Assembly: GCF_049275935.1 (NCBI RefSeq)
Contig: NZ_CP184830.1
Coordinates: 1,426,001 to 1,490,000, forward strand
Source: Endozoicomonas_A sp049275935
GTDB taxonomy: Bacteria; Pseudomonadota; Gammaproteobacteria; Pseudomonadales; Endozoicomonadaceae
Direction: 5' to 3'
DNA: 64,000 nt
Part shown: positions 17,733 to 25,792 of the stretch, piece after piece
How positions within the stretch are numbered: the stretch's first letter is position 1
How the letters are laid out: each line of letters starts with the position of its first letter
Made by a program: the position numbers and the translations under genes
Notes under the pieces: model-generated
Told to the model about the DNA's origin: nothing
Database searches by the model: none
Seen by the model: only the letters and a program-made list of their open reading frames with translations

Positions 17733-17999
17733 GAAGCTGAGGGATATACTGCACACTCGGTATAATATCATTGACAACCGTACCACGAAGCATACTATCA
17801 TGGCAGGGAAGCAACTCTCGGAGAAATCACAAAGGCCGACCATAGCATACGCATGGCCAAAGCTTATACGACATTGCTAGCCCACCCTGACAGTGTCATA
17901 CAGCAGCGAGGCCGTGACCTAAAGCTCTATGAAGAGATCCTGCGTGACGGCCAGGTAAAATCCTGTTTCCAGCAAAGACGTTTGGCTGTCTCACAGTAA
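17733..17999 (+). pseudogene. Portal-like (DUF935-type) gene fragment, copy 3
   Basis: The same upstream block as copies 1 and 2 (GGATATACTGCACACTCGG, then TATAATATCATT). The ATG at 17788 is frameshifted by one missing base within the first ten codons. From ATG 17853 the frame gives MAKAYTTLLAHPDSVIQQRG and LKLYEEILRDGQVKSCFQQR to TAA at 17999. It stops soon after LAVSQ, where the MqsRA segment begins. The other copies extend further. Confidence 0.6.
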
Positions 18000-18011
18000 C
18001 TAGTAAGTATT

Positions 18012-18410
18012 TCAGCTACGAATTTCAGACAAAAGCTCTGGATGATTGTTCAGCAGTCTGAACAGTTTTACCAGTGAAAGTGGTGGTTTGGTTTTGCCAT
18101 TTTCGTATCGGGAAAATGCGTTAACCCCTCCACCAAAAATCTCTCCGGCCTCTTTCTGGTCAAGAGTCAGCTTTTTACGGACATTCGCAATAAAGCCCGG
18201 GTCGACTATGGAAGCGTTTACCTGTTTATTAAAAGCAACCATCGCCGCACTAACCCGCTCTGATTCTCTGGCGTCAAGAACGACCTCTCCACAAGCCGGA
18301 CAATAACCTCCGGTAACCTCCGGGATAGAGGTACTTTCACCTTTGTAAGTGTGCGGCAAATCACGAGTGTCATGCACCAGATCGGCCCCAGAACATATTG
18401 GACATTTCAT
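18012..18410 (-). CDS. mqsA: MqsA-type antitoxin
   Basis: 132 residues. The N-terminal zinc domain has MKCPICSG and GGYCPACGEV (two CxxC pairs), and the C-terminal HTH has LTLDQKEAGEIFGGGVNAFS and RYENGKTKPP. Both match E. coli MqsA (YgiT). It binds MqsR and represses the operon through an AACCT-N3-AGGTT palindrome, which is present upstream (18722-18734). Confidence 0.95.
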   Translation of the reverse strand: MKCPICSGADLVHDTRDLPHTYKGESTSIPEVTGGYCPACGEVVLDARESERVSAAMVAFNKQVNASIVDPGFIANVRKKLTLDQKEAGEIFGGGVNAFSRYENGKTKPPLSLVKLFRLLNNHPELLSEIRS

Positions 18411-18413
18411 CGT

Positions 18414-18710
18414 CTATAGCTCCTTAAAGGACACGACGAGTACATCATCAGTAACCGTCAGTTTCAGATAAACCTCATCGGCTGGTATGATGGGTTTGTA
18501 AACATCTTGCCAGACCCGATGATCCCCATAAGTTGTCATGCTTTTATAGAAATCCCGAGGGTTCAGGGTTAACACCACATCAATGATACCACTGGAATCA
18601 AGCCCCAGACCTGCGGCTCCAGAGAGAGCGCTCCCGGTAAAACGTACTTTAGTCGGCTCAATTAACGATTTAACGACAGGGAGCTTACAGTGAGGCGTTC
18701 TCTTTTCCAT
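18414..18710 (-). CDS. mqsR: MqsR-type mRNA interferase toxin
   Basis: 98 residues, family length. It begins MEKRTPHCKLPVVKSLI and carries the conserved LNPRDFYKSMTTYGDHRVWQ and DVY near the middle. MqsR cleaves mRNA at GCU. As in E. coli the toxin gene precedes the antitoxin gene (3-bp gap), the reverse of most TA pairs. Confidence 0.94.
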   Translation of the reverse strand: MEKRTPHCKLPVVKSLIEPTKVRFTGSALSGAAGLGLDSSGIIDVVLTLNPRDFYKSMTTYGDHRVWQDVYKPIIPADEVYLKLTVTDDVLVVSFKEL

Positions 18711-18721
18711 AGCCTAAAAAT

Positions 18722-18734
18722 AACCTATTAGGTT
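18722..18734. promoter_or_regulatory. MqsA operator palindrome
   Basis: AACCTATTAGGTT is a perfect AACCT-N3-AGGTT dyad 12 bases upstream of mqsR, identical in form to the E. coli MqsA operator. Confidence 0.85.
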
Positions 18735-18856
18735 AATTTTAACAAGTTTGACTGCCAAAAGTTCAAGGGTAGATCAACCGATCCGAAAGCTTTACCGTCT
18801 CAAACAGGAATATTCCTCGGAATATTACTGACAGATCAAGAAAAGCCCCAGCAAAG

Positions 18857-18880
18857 AAGCTCCTACTACCAGAGGAGCTT
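18857..18880. terminator. Hairpin with T-run in the mqsR-DUF4124 gap
   Basis: AAGCTCCT / AGGAGCTT with an eight-base loop followed by TTT. It has the shape of a plus-strand terminator, but no plus-strand gene ends nearby, so its client is unknown. The rest of the gap 18735-19541 is filled mainly by the repeat element at 18967-19288. Confidence 0.45.
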
Positions 18881-18966
18881 TTTATGGCCACAGAGATTTA
18901 TAACTTTTTTGAACTCACGACTTCTTTTGACCTCAAGTCCAAAGATACAACTCGTTCCCATGCTCT

Positions 18967-19288
18967 GAGGGTGTCGAAAAACTCTCTCCAGCGAGGGAAC
19001 AAGTTGACTCCCGTCATTCCCGGCTTCATTCTCGTCATTCCCGGCTTCATTCTCGTCATTCCCGGCTTCATTCTCGTCATTCCCGCGAAGGCGGGAATCC
19101 ACACTGACTCACCACCAGAACCCCACTGCCCGGTGCCCCCCTGGCCTTGATCCCCGAGAAGGCAGAGATCCACAGTTGGCCCTGGATTCCCGCCTTCGCG
19201 GGAATGACGACCTCAGAGCATGGAAACGGGCTGTTGGAGTTTTGCGACACGCTCTGGAGCGTGAGAACCAGAGCTTTGCGACAGCCTC
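18967..19288. mobile_element. MITE-like element, diverged relative of the one at 4551-4791
   Basis: Ends GAGGGTGTCGAAAAACTCT (18967-18985) and the complement of GAGGCTGTCGCAAAGCTCT (19270-19288) are variants of the 19-bp repeat of the first element. Inside lie the same ATTCCCGCGAAGGCGGGAAT inverted pair and three direct 21-bp copies beginning CGTCATTCCCGGCTTC (19012-19074). A second right-end-like segment (19235-19253) suggests a composite of two insertions. Confidence 0.6.
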
Positions 19289-19541
19289 TAAAGGCTTGGA
19301 GCTATTTTGAGGGTATATCAGAGGGGGTATTTATAGAAATACAGTTTTACTTAATAAAAACAATTCAAATAAATCAACAAGTTAAAGCTTTTTCAATATT
19401 CTGCCAGAAATTGCTTACATTTAGAGTAATGACTGCAAACAATCATGAGCCAGAAAAACAGCTTTAGCTCACTATCATCAGGCTAAAAGCCGGGCTCGGT
19501 GATGTTTCCAATAATAAATCAAACACTTAAGGATAATCAGC

Positions 19542-19961
19542 ATGAAAGCAATACAAGCCCTGGTTTTACTGCTTCTGACGGCTTGCCTCAGCCTTCCCGT
19601 TCAGGCAGAAAAAATTTACAAGTGGATTGATGAAAAGGGCACAGCTCACTACTCCTCCAGGCCGCCACTGGTTAATGTTGATACAGAGATCATTTCAACG
19701 GTGAACGAGCATAAAGAAGAGCCTGAAGACCCTCCCCCTTCCGATGAATCTGAGTCCACCCCAGAGAATCCTTCTCAAACCAGTCAAAACCCCGAAGTTA
19801 TGGCTTTCTGTAAGACTCTTTCAGCCAACCTCGAGACACTCGACAGTGATGATCAGGTACGTCTGGACAAAGCCGATGGCAGTTTTGAAATACTGAATGA
19901 CGAAGACCGGGAAAGGGAGAAGGAGAGAATTCATCAGCAAATGAAACAGTTCTGTTTCTGA
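19542..19961 (+). CDS. DUF4124-domain exported protein
   Basis: 139 residues. The signal peptide MKAIQALVLLLLTACLSLPV is cut near VQA-EK. DUF4124 follows directly (KIYKWIDEKGTAHYSSRPP), then an acidic Pro/Glu-rich linker (PEDPPPSDESESTPENP) and a helical tail with two Cys (AFCKTLS, MKQFCF). DUF4124 proteins are periplasmic and of unknown role. The gene is convergent with the urease cluster and probably unrelated to it. Confidence 0.85.
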   Translation: MKAIQALVLLLLTACLSLPVQAEKIYKWIDEKGTAHYSSRPPLVNVDTEIISTVNEHKEEPEDPPPSDESESTPENPSQTSQNPEVMAFCKTLSANLETLDSDDQVRLDKADGSFEILNDEDREREKERIHQQMKQFCF

Positions 19962-20010
19962 GCAGGGCCACAATAACCACCGGGCAGGCTTAACTGCCCG
20001 GCTTCGTTGA

Positions 20011-20232
20011 TTAACTCTGACGTTTTTTAGCTGTAATCTTTTTATAGATACGGTAGGAAAAACACGCCAGGGCACCGGTGACGCCGATAAAGACCATATG
20101 ATCGGGCTCAGTTAGAAAGTGCATCAGCAATGAGAAAACACTTCCCTCTGAATGGTCTCCCGGATGAGCAAACGCCTGAGAAGAGACCAACACGGCGGCA
20201 GTGGCTATAGAAACAGCTCTCAGTTTTTTCAT
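20011..20232 (-). CDS. Short HupE/UreJ-like protein
   Basis: 73 residues: signal MKKLRAVSIATAAVLVSSQAFA, then HPGDHSEGSVFSLLMHFLTE and PDHMVFIGVTGALACFSYRI. The HPG..H start and the FLTEPDH motif are those of HupE/UreJ nickel permeases, which normally have ~190 residues and six spans. Here only one span remains. It is the last gene of the ure cluster, so either a trimmed UreJ or a genuine small accessory. Nickel transport by this stub alone seems unlikely. Confidence 0.6.
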   Translation of the reverse strand: MKKLRAVSIATAAVLVSSQAFAHPGDHSEGSVFSLLMHFLTEPDHMVFIGVTGALACFSYRIYKKITAKKRQS

Positions 20233-20283
20233 ATCGTACTACTCCTGTCTATTTTTATTACCGCAAACGGTGAATATGCGACA

Positions 20284-20949
20284 TTATACGCTCACGGCAG
20301 TGGGTTCGTGATCCTGTTTTTCAGGCATTTTCGCTTCCAACATGCCTTTGTCAACGATAAAGTCGATCACTTCACGGACACCCTGCTCCGCTTTCAGGTT
20401 GGTGAACAGGAAAGGACGATCTCCGCGCATCTTTTTTGCATCCCTGTCCATGACTTCCAGAGAGGCTCCAACGATAGGTGCAAGATCGGTTTTATTGATG
20501 ATCAACAGATCAGAACGGGTAATACCCGGCCCTCCCTTACGAGGAATCTTGTCTCCTGCGGAAACATCAATGACGTAGATGGTCAGGTCGGACAGTTCAG
20601 GGCTGAAGGTTGCACTGAGGTTATCGCCACCAGACTCCACCAAAACCATTTCCAGTCCCGGATGTCTCTGACAAAGCTCATCCACTGCTGCCAGATTCAT
20701 GGATGCATCTTCACGAATAGCCGTATGAGGGCATCCACCGGTTTCAACGCCAATGATGCGATCTTCTTCCAACGCCTCATGACGAATCAGAAACTGCGCG
20801 TCTTCTTTCGTATAAATATCATTAGTCACCACTGCCAGATTATAATGCTGGCGCATGGATGCACAGAGTTTGGTAAGCAGTGCTGTTTTACCGGACCCCA
20901 CAGGACCACCGACACCAACGCGGAGGGTTTGAGTCTGCTTGCTAGTCAT
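20284..20949 (-). CDS. ureG: Urease accessory GTPase
   Basis: 221 residues. P-loop GVGGPVGSGKTALL (~residues 12-25), the nickel/zinc-binding CPH in ETGGCPHTAIREDAS, and the guanine-specificity NKTD (LLIINKTDLAP) are all present. UreG hydrolyses GTP to drive nickel insertion into apo-urease together with UreD, UreE and UreF. It lies 11 bases after ureF. Confidence 0.97.
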   Translation of the reverse strand: MTSKQTQTLRVGVGGPVGSGKTALLTKLCASMRQHYNLAVVTNDIYTKEDAQFLIRHEALEEDRIIGVETGGCPHTAIREDASMNLAAVDELCQRHPGLEMVLVESGGDNLSATFSPELSDLTIYVIDVSAGDKIPRKGGPGITRSDLLIINKTDLAPIVGASLEVMDRDAKKMRGDRPFLFTNLKAEQGVREVIDFIVDKGMLEAKMPEKQDHEPTAVSV

Positions 20950-20960
20950 ATTTCTTCTTC

Positions 20961-21629
20961 CTAGGATCTGAACAATCTTGAATACTGGTGCTCATGCCAG
21001 CTGCTGGCCATGGCGAAATGCACCAGGTTATTCCCCAATTCGTGATCATGAATCGTCTTGGCGCTCTCGATCACAGGGCCAATTTCACTGGCCAGATGGT
21101 GCAAAATTTTCTGGGCATCGGTCTGTCCGAGAGGCACCGCCTTGGTTGCTGCTGTCACCTGATTTTCGCACCATGACCAAAGCAGCCCGATAGCGGCAAT
21201 GTCTTTCTCCATACCGTGACATAAACTCGATAAAGCAAACATAGCTGCCTGGGAGGGTATCTCCAGCCAGTCCGCTCTGGATTCTTCTGGGAATAAAGAC
21301 TTCAGCCAGGTTTTGAATGCCCTGCCCACCTGACAGTCTTCATCATAAAGCTCTCGAGTTTCTCGAAAGGCGAGCAATTGACGGTTCCAGTGCTCAACTG
21401 ATGGCCTGTCGTCAGACCGGAAAGCGTCGTAAAGTCGAAAGAATACCGGAACATCAAGACGACCCATTCCCTGCCCGAGCAACTGAGAGACCCAATGGCA
21501 GGTGGACTCACGATCAAAACACCATTGCCGATCAATAGCGGTTTCCAGACCCTGAGAGTAAGCAAAAGCCCCAACAGGCAGGGCTGGACTGGATAAATGC
21601 AAAAGGCCAAGTAATGCCTCAGTATTCAT
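20961..21629 (-). CDS. ureF: Urease accessory protein
   Basis: 222 residues. N-terminal LLHLSSPALPVGAFAYSQGL with ETAIDR is characteristic, and the C-terminal KAVPLGQTDAQKILHHLA is also family-typical. UreF links UreD-bound apo-urease to UreG. Its start overlaps ureE by 11 bases. Confidence 0.95.
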   Translation of the reverse strand: MNTEALLGLLHLSSPALPVGAFAYSQGLETAIDRQWCFDRESTCHWVSQLLGQGMGRLDVPVFFRLYDAFRSDDRPSVEHWNRQLLAFRETRELYDEDCQVGRAFKTWLKSLFPEESRADWLEIPSQAAMFALSSLCHGMEKDIAAIGLLWSWCENQVTAATKAVPLGQTDAQKILHHLASEIGPVIESAKTIHDHELGNNLVHFAMASSWHEHQYSRLFRS

Positions 21630-22113
21630 GGTTTTCTACCGGCTCATGGCTGTGCTCACCAGAGTGATGATGATGGTGATGACTATGCCCCCTGGCGTAA
21701 GCACCGCTTTCGGGCTCAAAAGGAGCTTCCGTGTGATCTACCGTCAGCCCCAGTAACATCACCATTTCATCCAGAACGTGATCTTTCTGGAATCGAAGCC
21801 AGTTATTACCTATCTGTAACGGAACATGGCGATTGCCAAGGTGATAGCAGGCTTTGGCAAACGTCAGGGCATTCTCACAACTGGCGGTTGTGACCTCTTC
21901 ATCGCTGGCTCGAATCAATACGACTTCACCGCTGTCTGCCTGAAGCAGGGTGCCGTCTCTTAAAACATCGCCGCGCTCGATGAATATTCCCGCTGCTCTT
22001 CCTCCCTGGGTGGTCGCTTTTAAACGACCTCTCTTGCGCTCATCAAATGGCAGCAATAGCTCATCATTGTGCTGAACATCAGTTTCCTGCAGGCGCCTGG
22101 TTAACTTCAGCAT
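21619..22113 (-). CDS. ureE: Urease nickel metallochaperone
   Basis: 164 residues. N-terminal peptide-binding domain with RKRGRLKATTQGGRAAGIFI, C-terminal metal-binding domain with CYHLGNRHVPLQI, ending in a His-rich tail GHSHHHHHHSGEHSHEP that stores nickel. It delivers Ni to UreG/urease. 52 bases separate it from ureC. Confidence 0.96.
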   Translation of the reverse strand: MLKLTRRLQETDVQHNDELLLPFDERKRGRLKATTQGGRAAGIFIERGDVLRDGTLLQADSGEVVLIRASDEEVTTASCENALTFAKACYHLGNRHVPLQIGNNWLRFQKDHVLDEMVMLLGLTVDHTEAPFEPESGAYARGHSHHHHHHSGEHSHEPVENHEY

Positions 22114-22165
22114 TTCTTATTTTCCTTTGCTTGATTGGCTTTGGGCTATTTATTGTAAAAAATGA

Positions 22166-23872
22166 TTAAAAAAGAAAGTAGCGCTGTGCCAGAGGTACGA
22201 CTTTGGCCGGTTCACAGACCAGCAGCTCGCCATCGGCACGCACTTCATAGGTCTCTGGATTCACTTCCATATGGGGCTGCCAGGTGTTCAGCAACATATC
22301 TTTCTTGCGAATCGTTCGGGTATTTTTTACCGCAGAAACGACTTTATTCAATCCTAGTTTACGGCCAATGTCGTTTTCAAAAGCGGCCTGCGAAACAAAC
22401 GAAAGAGAGGTAGCAGAAACGGTTTTACCCAGAGCCCCAAACATGGGTCGGTAATGAACCGGTTGTGGTGTCGGGATAGACGCATTGGGATCACCCATAG
22501 GTGCCATGGCAATCGCTCCACCCTTTAATACCAGAGAAGGTTTAGTGCCAAAGAATGCCGGTTTCCAAAGCACCAGGTCAGCCAGCTTACCCGGCTCGAC
22601 AGAGCCCACTTCATGAGAAATACCATGGGTTATTGCCGGATTCATGGTGTATTTCGCCACATAACGGCGTGCCCTGAAGTTATCCACACCCGCCGATGAG
22701 TCTTCAGGCAATAATCCCCGTTGAACTTTCATTTTATGAGCCGTCTGCCAGGTACGACAAACCACTTCACCGACCCGCCCCATGGCCTGGGAGTCCGAAG
22801 CAATCATCGAGAAAGCGCCCAGGTCATGTAGAATATCTTCTGCTGCAATGGTTTCTCGACGAATGCGGGAGTCGGCAAAAGCCACATCTTCAGGAATGTT
22901 CGGATCGAGATGGTGACAAACCATCAGCATATCCAGATGCTCATCAACCGTGTTGATGGTGTATGGACGTGTCGGGTTGGTAGACGACGGAAGCACAAAG
23001 TCTTCACCACAGGCCTTGATAATATCGGGAGCATGTCCGCCTCCGGCACCCTCGGTATGATAGGTGTGGATAACTCTGCCCTTGAATGCGGCAATAGTAT
23101 CTTCAACAAAGCCGGATTCATTTAGGGTGTCGGTGTGAATAGCTACCTGAATGTCGTATTTCTCTGCCACTCCAAGGCAACAGTCAATAGAGGCTGGAGT
23201 GGTCCCCCAGTCTTCATGAAGCTTGAGCCCCATGGCTCCCGCCAGAACCTGCTCTTCCAGTGCTGCGGGTATGCTGGCGTTGCCTTTGCCAAGAAAACCG
23301 ATATTCATAGGTAAACTGTCCACAGCCTGCAGCATGGAACTCATATGCCACTCACCGGGTGTACAGGTTGTCGCATTGCTCCCTGTAGCAGGTCCGGTGC
23401 CGCCACCGAGCATGGTGGTGACCCCGGAAGCCAGGGCTTCTTCTATCTGTTGGGGGCAGATGAAGTGGATATGGGCATCAATCCCCCCCGCAGTGACAAC
23501 CTGACCTTCGCCAGCAATCACTTCGGTGCCGGGACCAATAATGATGTCGACTCCGGCCTGCACGTCGGGGTTGCCGGCCTTGCCTATCTTTTCTATCCGG
23601 CCGTTTTTAATGCCAATATCCGCTTTTACGATGCCCCAGTGATCCAGAATCAGAGCATTGGTAATGACCGTATCCACCACATCAGCCCCTGTTCTCTGAC
23701 TCTGGCCCATACCGTCACGAATAACCTTGCCGCCTCCAAACTTCACTTCGTCGCCATAAACAGTAAAGTCTTTCTCCGGACTGATGAACAGATCCGTGTC
23801 ACCAAGACGTACTTTGTCGCCTACAGTCGGACCAAACATGTCCACATAGGTTTGACGTTCCATTCTGGCCAT
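22166..23872 (-). CDS. ureC: Urease alpha subunit
   Basis: 568 residues, standard length. Nickel and catalytic residues are all visible: HIHFICPQQ (two His), the carbamylated Lys in GLKLHEDWG, the His in VAIHTDTLNE, HTEGAGGGHAPD, the flap and catalytic His in MVCHHLDPN, and the Asp in SDSQAMGRVGE. It hydrolyses urea to ammonia and carbamate in the cytosol. It overlaps the ureB stop by one base. Confidence 0.98.
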   Translation of the reverse strand: MARMERQTYVDMFGPTVGDKVRLGDTDLFISPEKDFTVYGDEVKFGGGKVIRDGMGQSQRTGADVVDTVITNALILDHWGIVKADIGIKNGRIEKIGKAGNPDVQAGVDIIIGPGTEVIAGEGQVVTAGGIDAHIHFICPQQIEEALASGVTTMLGGGTGPATGSNATTCTPGEWHMSSMLQAVDSLPMNIGFLGKGNASIPAALEEQVLAGAMGLKLHEDWGTTPASIDCCLGVAEKYDIQVAIHTDTLNESGFVEDTIAAFKGRVIHTYHTEGAGGGHAPDIIKACGEDFVLPSSTNPTRPYTINTVDEHLDMLMVCHHLDPNIPEDVAFADSRIRRETIAAEDILHDLGAFSMIASDSQAMGRVGEVVCRTWQTAHKMKVQRGLLPEDSSAGVDNFRARRYVAKYTMNPAITHGISHEVGSVEPGKLADLVLWKPAFFGTKPSLVLKGGAIAMAPMGDPNASIPTPQPVHYRPMFGALGKTVSATSLSFVSQAAFENDIGRKLGLNKVVSAVKNTRTIRKKDMLLNTWQPHMEVNPETYEVRADGELLVCEPAKVVPLAQRYFLF

Positions 23873-24192
23873 TATTTATCTCCCTGCTCAAGCTCACCCA
23901 TGACATCACCACGGAAACCATAGATTTTGCCTTCTCCGGCAAAACGCACCAATTCAACCTGTCGATCCTGACCAGGCTCAAAACGGACAGCAGTTCCTGC
24001 CGGGATATTCAACCGGAAACCGAGAGTGGATTCCCGATCAAAAGCCAGTGCCGGGTTCACTTCATAGAAATGATAATGAGAACCAACCTGTACTGGCCTG
24101 TCGCCAGTATTGGCCACGGAGACAACGCAGGTCTCACGCCCTTTATTAATGTCGATTGCCTCTTCGCAGGCAATGACCTCTCCTGGAATCAT
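23872..24192 (-). CDS. ureB: Urease beta subunit
   Basis: 106 residues from ATG 24192 (MIPGEVIACEEAIDINKGRE), chosen because AGGAGG stands four bases upstream. The longer frame would need a TTG at 24213. The typical VANTGDRPVQVGSHYHFYEV and RLNIPAGTAVRFEPG are present. Structural subunit of the (alpha-beta-gamma)3 enzyme. Confidence 0.96.
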   Translation of the reverse strand: MIPGEVIACEEAIDINKGRETCVVSVANTGDRPVQVGSHYHFYEVNPALAFDRESTLGFRLNIPAGTAVRFEPGQDRQVELVRFAGEGKIYGFRGDVMGELEQGDK

Positions 24193-24205
24193 AAAACCTC
24201 CTGCT

Positions 24206-24508
24206 CTACGCAATGGGATTGTGAACCGTCACCAGTTTGGTGCCGTCCGGAAAGGTGGCTTCTACCTGAACTTCATGAATCATCTCGGGAATGCCTTCCA
24301 TGACATGGTCACGAGTCAGGATTTCACGCCCTTCATTCATCAGCTGAGCAACTGTCTTGCCGTCTCTGGCGCCCTCCATTATGTGCATCGAAATCAGCGC
24401 AATGGACTCCGGGTAATTCAGCTTTACTCCCCTGCCAAGGCGACGTTCAGCAACCAGTGCCGCTGTGTATAACAGCAATTTGTCTTTTTCTCTGGGGGTC
24501 AGCTCCAT
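24206..24508 (-). CDS. ureA: Urease gamma subunit
   Basis: 100 residues, exact family length. MELTPREKDKLLLYTAALVA, then YPESIALISMHIMEGARDGK and VPEMIHEVQVEATFPDGTK-type sequence (here IPEMIHEVQVEATFPDGTK). 13 bases upstream of ureB. Confidence 0.97.
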   Translation of the reverse strand: MELTPREKDKLLLYTAALVAERRLGRGVKLNYPESIALISMHIMEGARDGKTVAQLMNEGREILTRDHVMEGIPEMIHEVQVEATFPDGTKLVTVHNPIA

Positions 24509-24573
24509 GAGAGCCCTCCAATTTATCCTTGTGGTCTTTTAATGCGCTATTGGTAGGTTATAGGCATCAACAA

Positions 24574-25479
24574 TCAGGTATTCCAGATTCTGGGCTTACA
24601 ACCTTTCCGGCCATTCAATTGGCCACGGAGCTCATTCCAAAGCCAGGTAAACAGTGTTCTGGCCTGTTCAGGTGAGCTGCCCAGATAGCGAGCAATAAAA
24701 ACCCCGTTTCGCCAGGTAATGGCTGTACATTTAGAGCCTCCGCAGGCTTCCAGCCTTTCATGCAGATGATCACAACCGGGGTCTTGTTCAAAGGTCATGA
24801 GCAGTGTACCGAATACATGCTGGCCATTAAGACCAAGAACGGACTGAGCAAGAGGTGAGCCCGCTGCCAGCTCCAGCCTTTCTCGATAAAGTGGCTGATC
24901 GTTACGAGTGAGGTGAAGATTCTGGATCACCCTGCCCTGCTCAAAGGCTTCGCCACTGGCTTTACGACCAAGACAAACGATATCCCAGCCTGCGTAGCAG
25001 CCATTGCCGTCCAACTCAATGGATGTATTCAGTTCCGCTTCTGCACCATTGAAAATAATAGTTTCCTGAGGCAACCATTCAAGACAGGCATTGTCTTGAA
25101 CGACCATGGACGTCAGCTGTTTCTGAAGACGGCCATTACCATTAAAGTAGACTTTCCCTGCAGCAGGAGTAGTCACCAGTCCGGATGCACCAGAGTGGGC
25201 TTCAAAACTCTGAATCAGCTCATCACCGGCCACCAACCCTCCTGGCGGGTGAAGAATATAGAGATGCGCCAGGTCTTTACCTTCTGGCCAGAACGGACGT
25301 TGAATCCGCAGGGGACCATAATGGCGCGTGCGGCCCATGCGGGTATGGCCGTCCATGTATTTCAGCTCCACAGCAATTCCGGCACGCCAGCCGCTGTCTC
25401 CGGACGCAACGTCACCCTGATTGGAATCAGTATCCGGGTTGGATCGCGGGATAGAGTGTCGATTGAATGCCAGCCCCAT
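24574..25479 (-). CDS. ureD: Urease accessory protein UreD (UreH)
   Basis: The frame is open from 25566, but the start at 25479 (MGLAFNRHSIPRS) is preferred. It has AAGGG seven bases upstream, and earlier starts lie next to or inside the likely promoter. About 301 residues. The UreD core starts with GWRAGIAVELKYMDGHTRMG, then HYGPLRIQRPFWPEG and LHPPGGLVAGDELI, then TTPAAGKVYFNGNG, all diagnostic. UreD scaffolds UreF/UreG on apo-urease. First gene of the minus-strand ureDABCEFG operon, divergent from urtA. Confidence 0.93.
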   Translation of the reverse strand: MGLAFNRHSIPRSNPDTDSNQGDVASGDSGWRAGIAVELKYMDGHTRMGRTRHYGPLRIQRPFWPEGKDLAHLYILHPPGGLVAGDELIQSFEAHSGASGLVTTPAAGKVYFNGNGRLQKQLTSMVVQDNACLEWLPQETIIFNGAEAELNTSIELDGNGCYAGWDIVCLGRKASGEAFEQGRVIQNLHLTRNDQPLYRERLELAAGSPLAQSVLGLNGQHVFGTLLMTFEQDPGCDHLHERLEACGGSKCTAITWRNGVFIARYLGSSPEQARTLFTWLWNELRGQLNGRKGCKPRIWNT

Positions 25480-25572
25480 ACTTCTGCCCTTACTGTTAAA
25501 GGTCATCTCTGGCCTGCAAAAGATGTTCCATTTTATTTTTATACGACTGCTGACATTCTTGACCATAAAGTC

Positions 25573-25588
25573 AGCTTAAATAGCACCA
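25573..25588 (-). promoter_or_regulatory. Weak sigma-54-like element upstream of ureD
   Basis: On the minus strand TGGTGCTATTTAAGCT keeps the GG-N10-GC spacing of -24/-12 promoters but matches the rest poorly. If used, transcription would start near 25562, consistent with the ureD start at 25479. Confidence 0.3.
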
Positions 25589-25601
25589 AAAAAATACATA
25601 G

Positions 25602-25615
25602 GCACCATATTGGTG
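25602..25615. promoter_or_regulatory. NtrC-type enhancer site between ureD and urtA
   Basis: GCACCATATTGGTG is a full dyad of the NtrC consensus GCACCA-N3-TGGTGC (last base differs). It stands about 115 bp upstream of the sigma-54 element of urtA, the usual enhancer distance. A half-site GCACCA lies at 25583. Confidence 0.65.
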
Positions 25616-25730
25616 ATCGAGGATGTTCTGAAATAAGGCATCTACTGTCAAGACGATATTAAGAAATTAACTCTAACTCAACTGTTAGAAGTGAGAGCTT
25701 TTCCTAATGAACGACAGTTACCTAATATAT

Positions 25731-25746
25731 TGGCATGCACATTGCT
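25731..25746 (+). promoter_or_regulatory. Sigma-54 promoter of urtABCDE
   Basis: TGGCATGCACATTGCT has GG and GC separated by exactly ten bases and agrees with TGGCAC-N5-TTGCW at nearly all positions. It lies 47 bases before the urtA ATG. With the NtrC-type dyad upstream this predicts induction under nitrogen limitation. Confidence 0.75.
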
Positions 25747-25792
25747 GTCACACTGTCGCACATAAGGATAAAAAACAGGATTAATAAAAACT

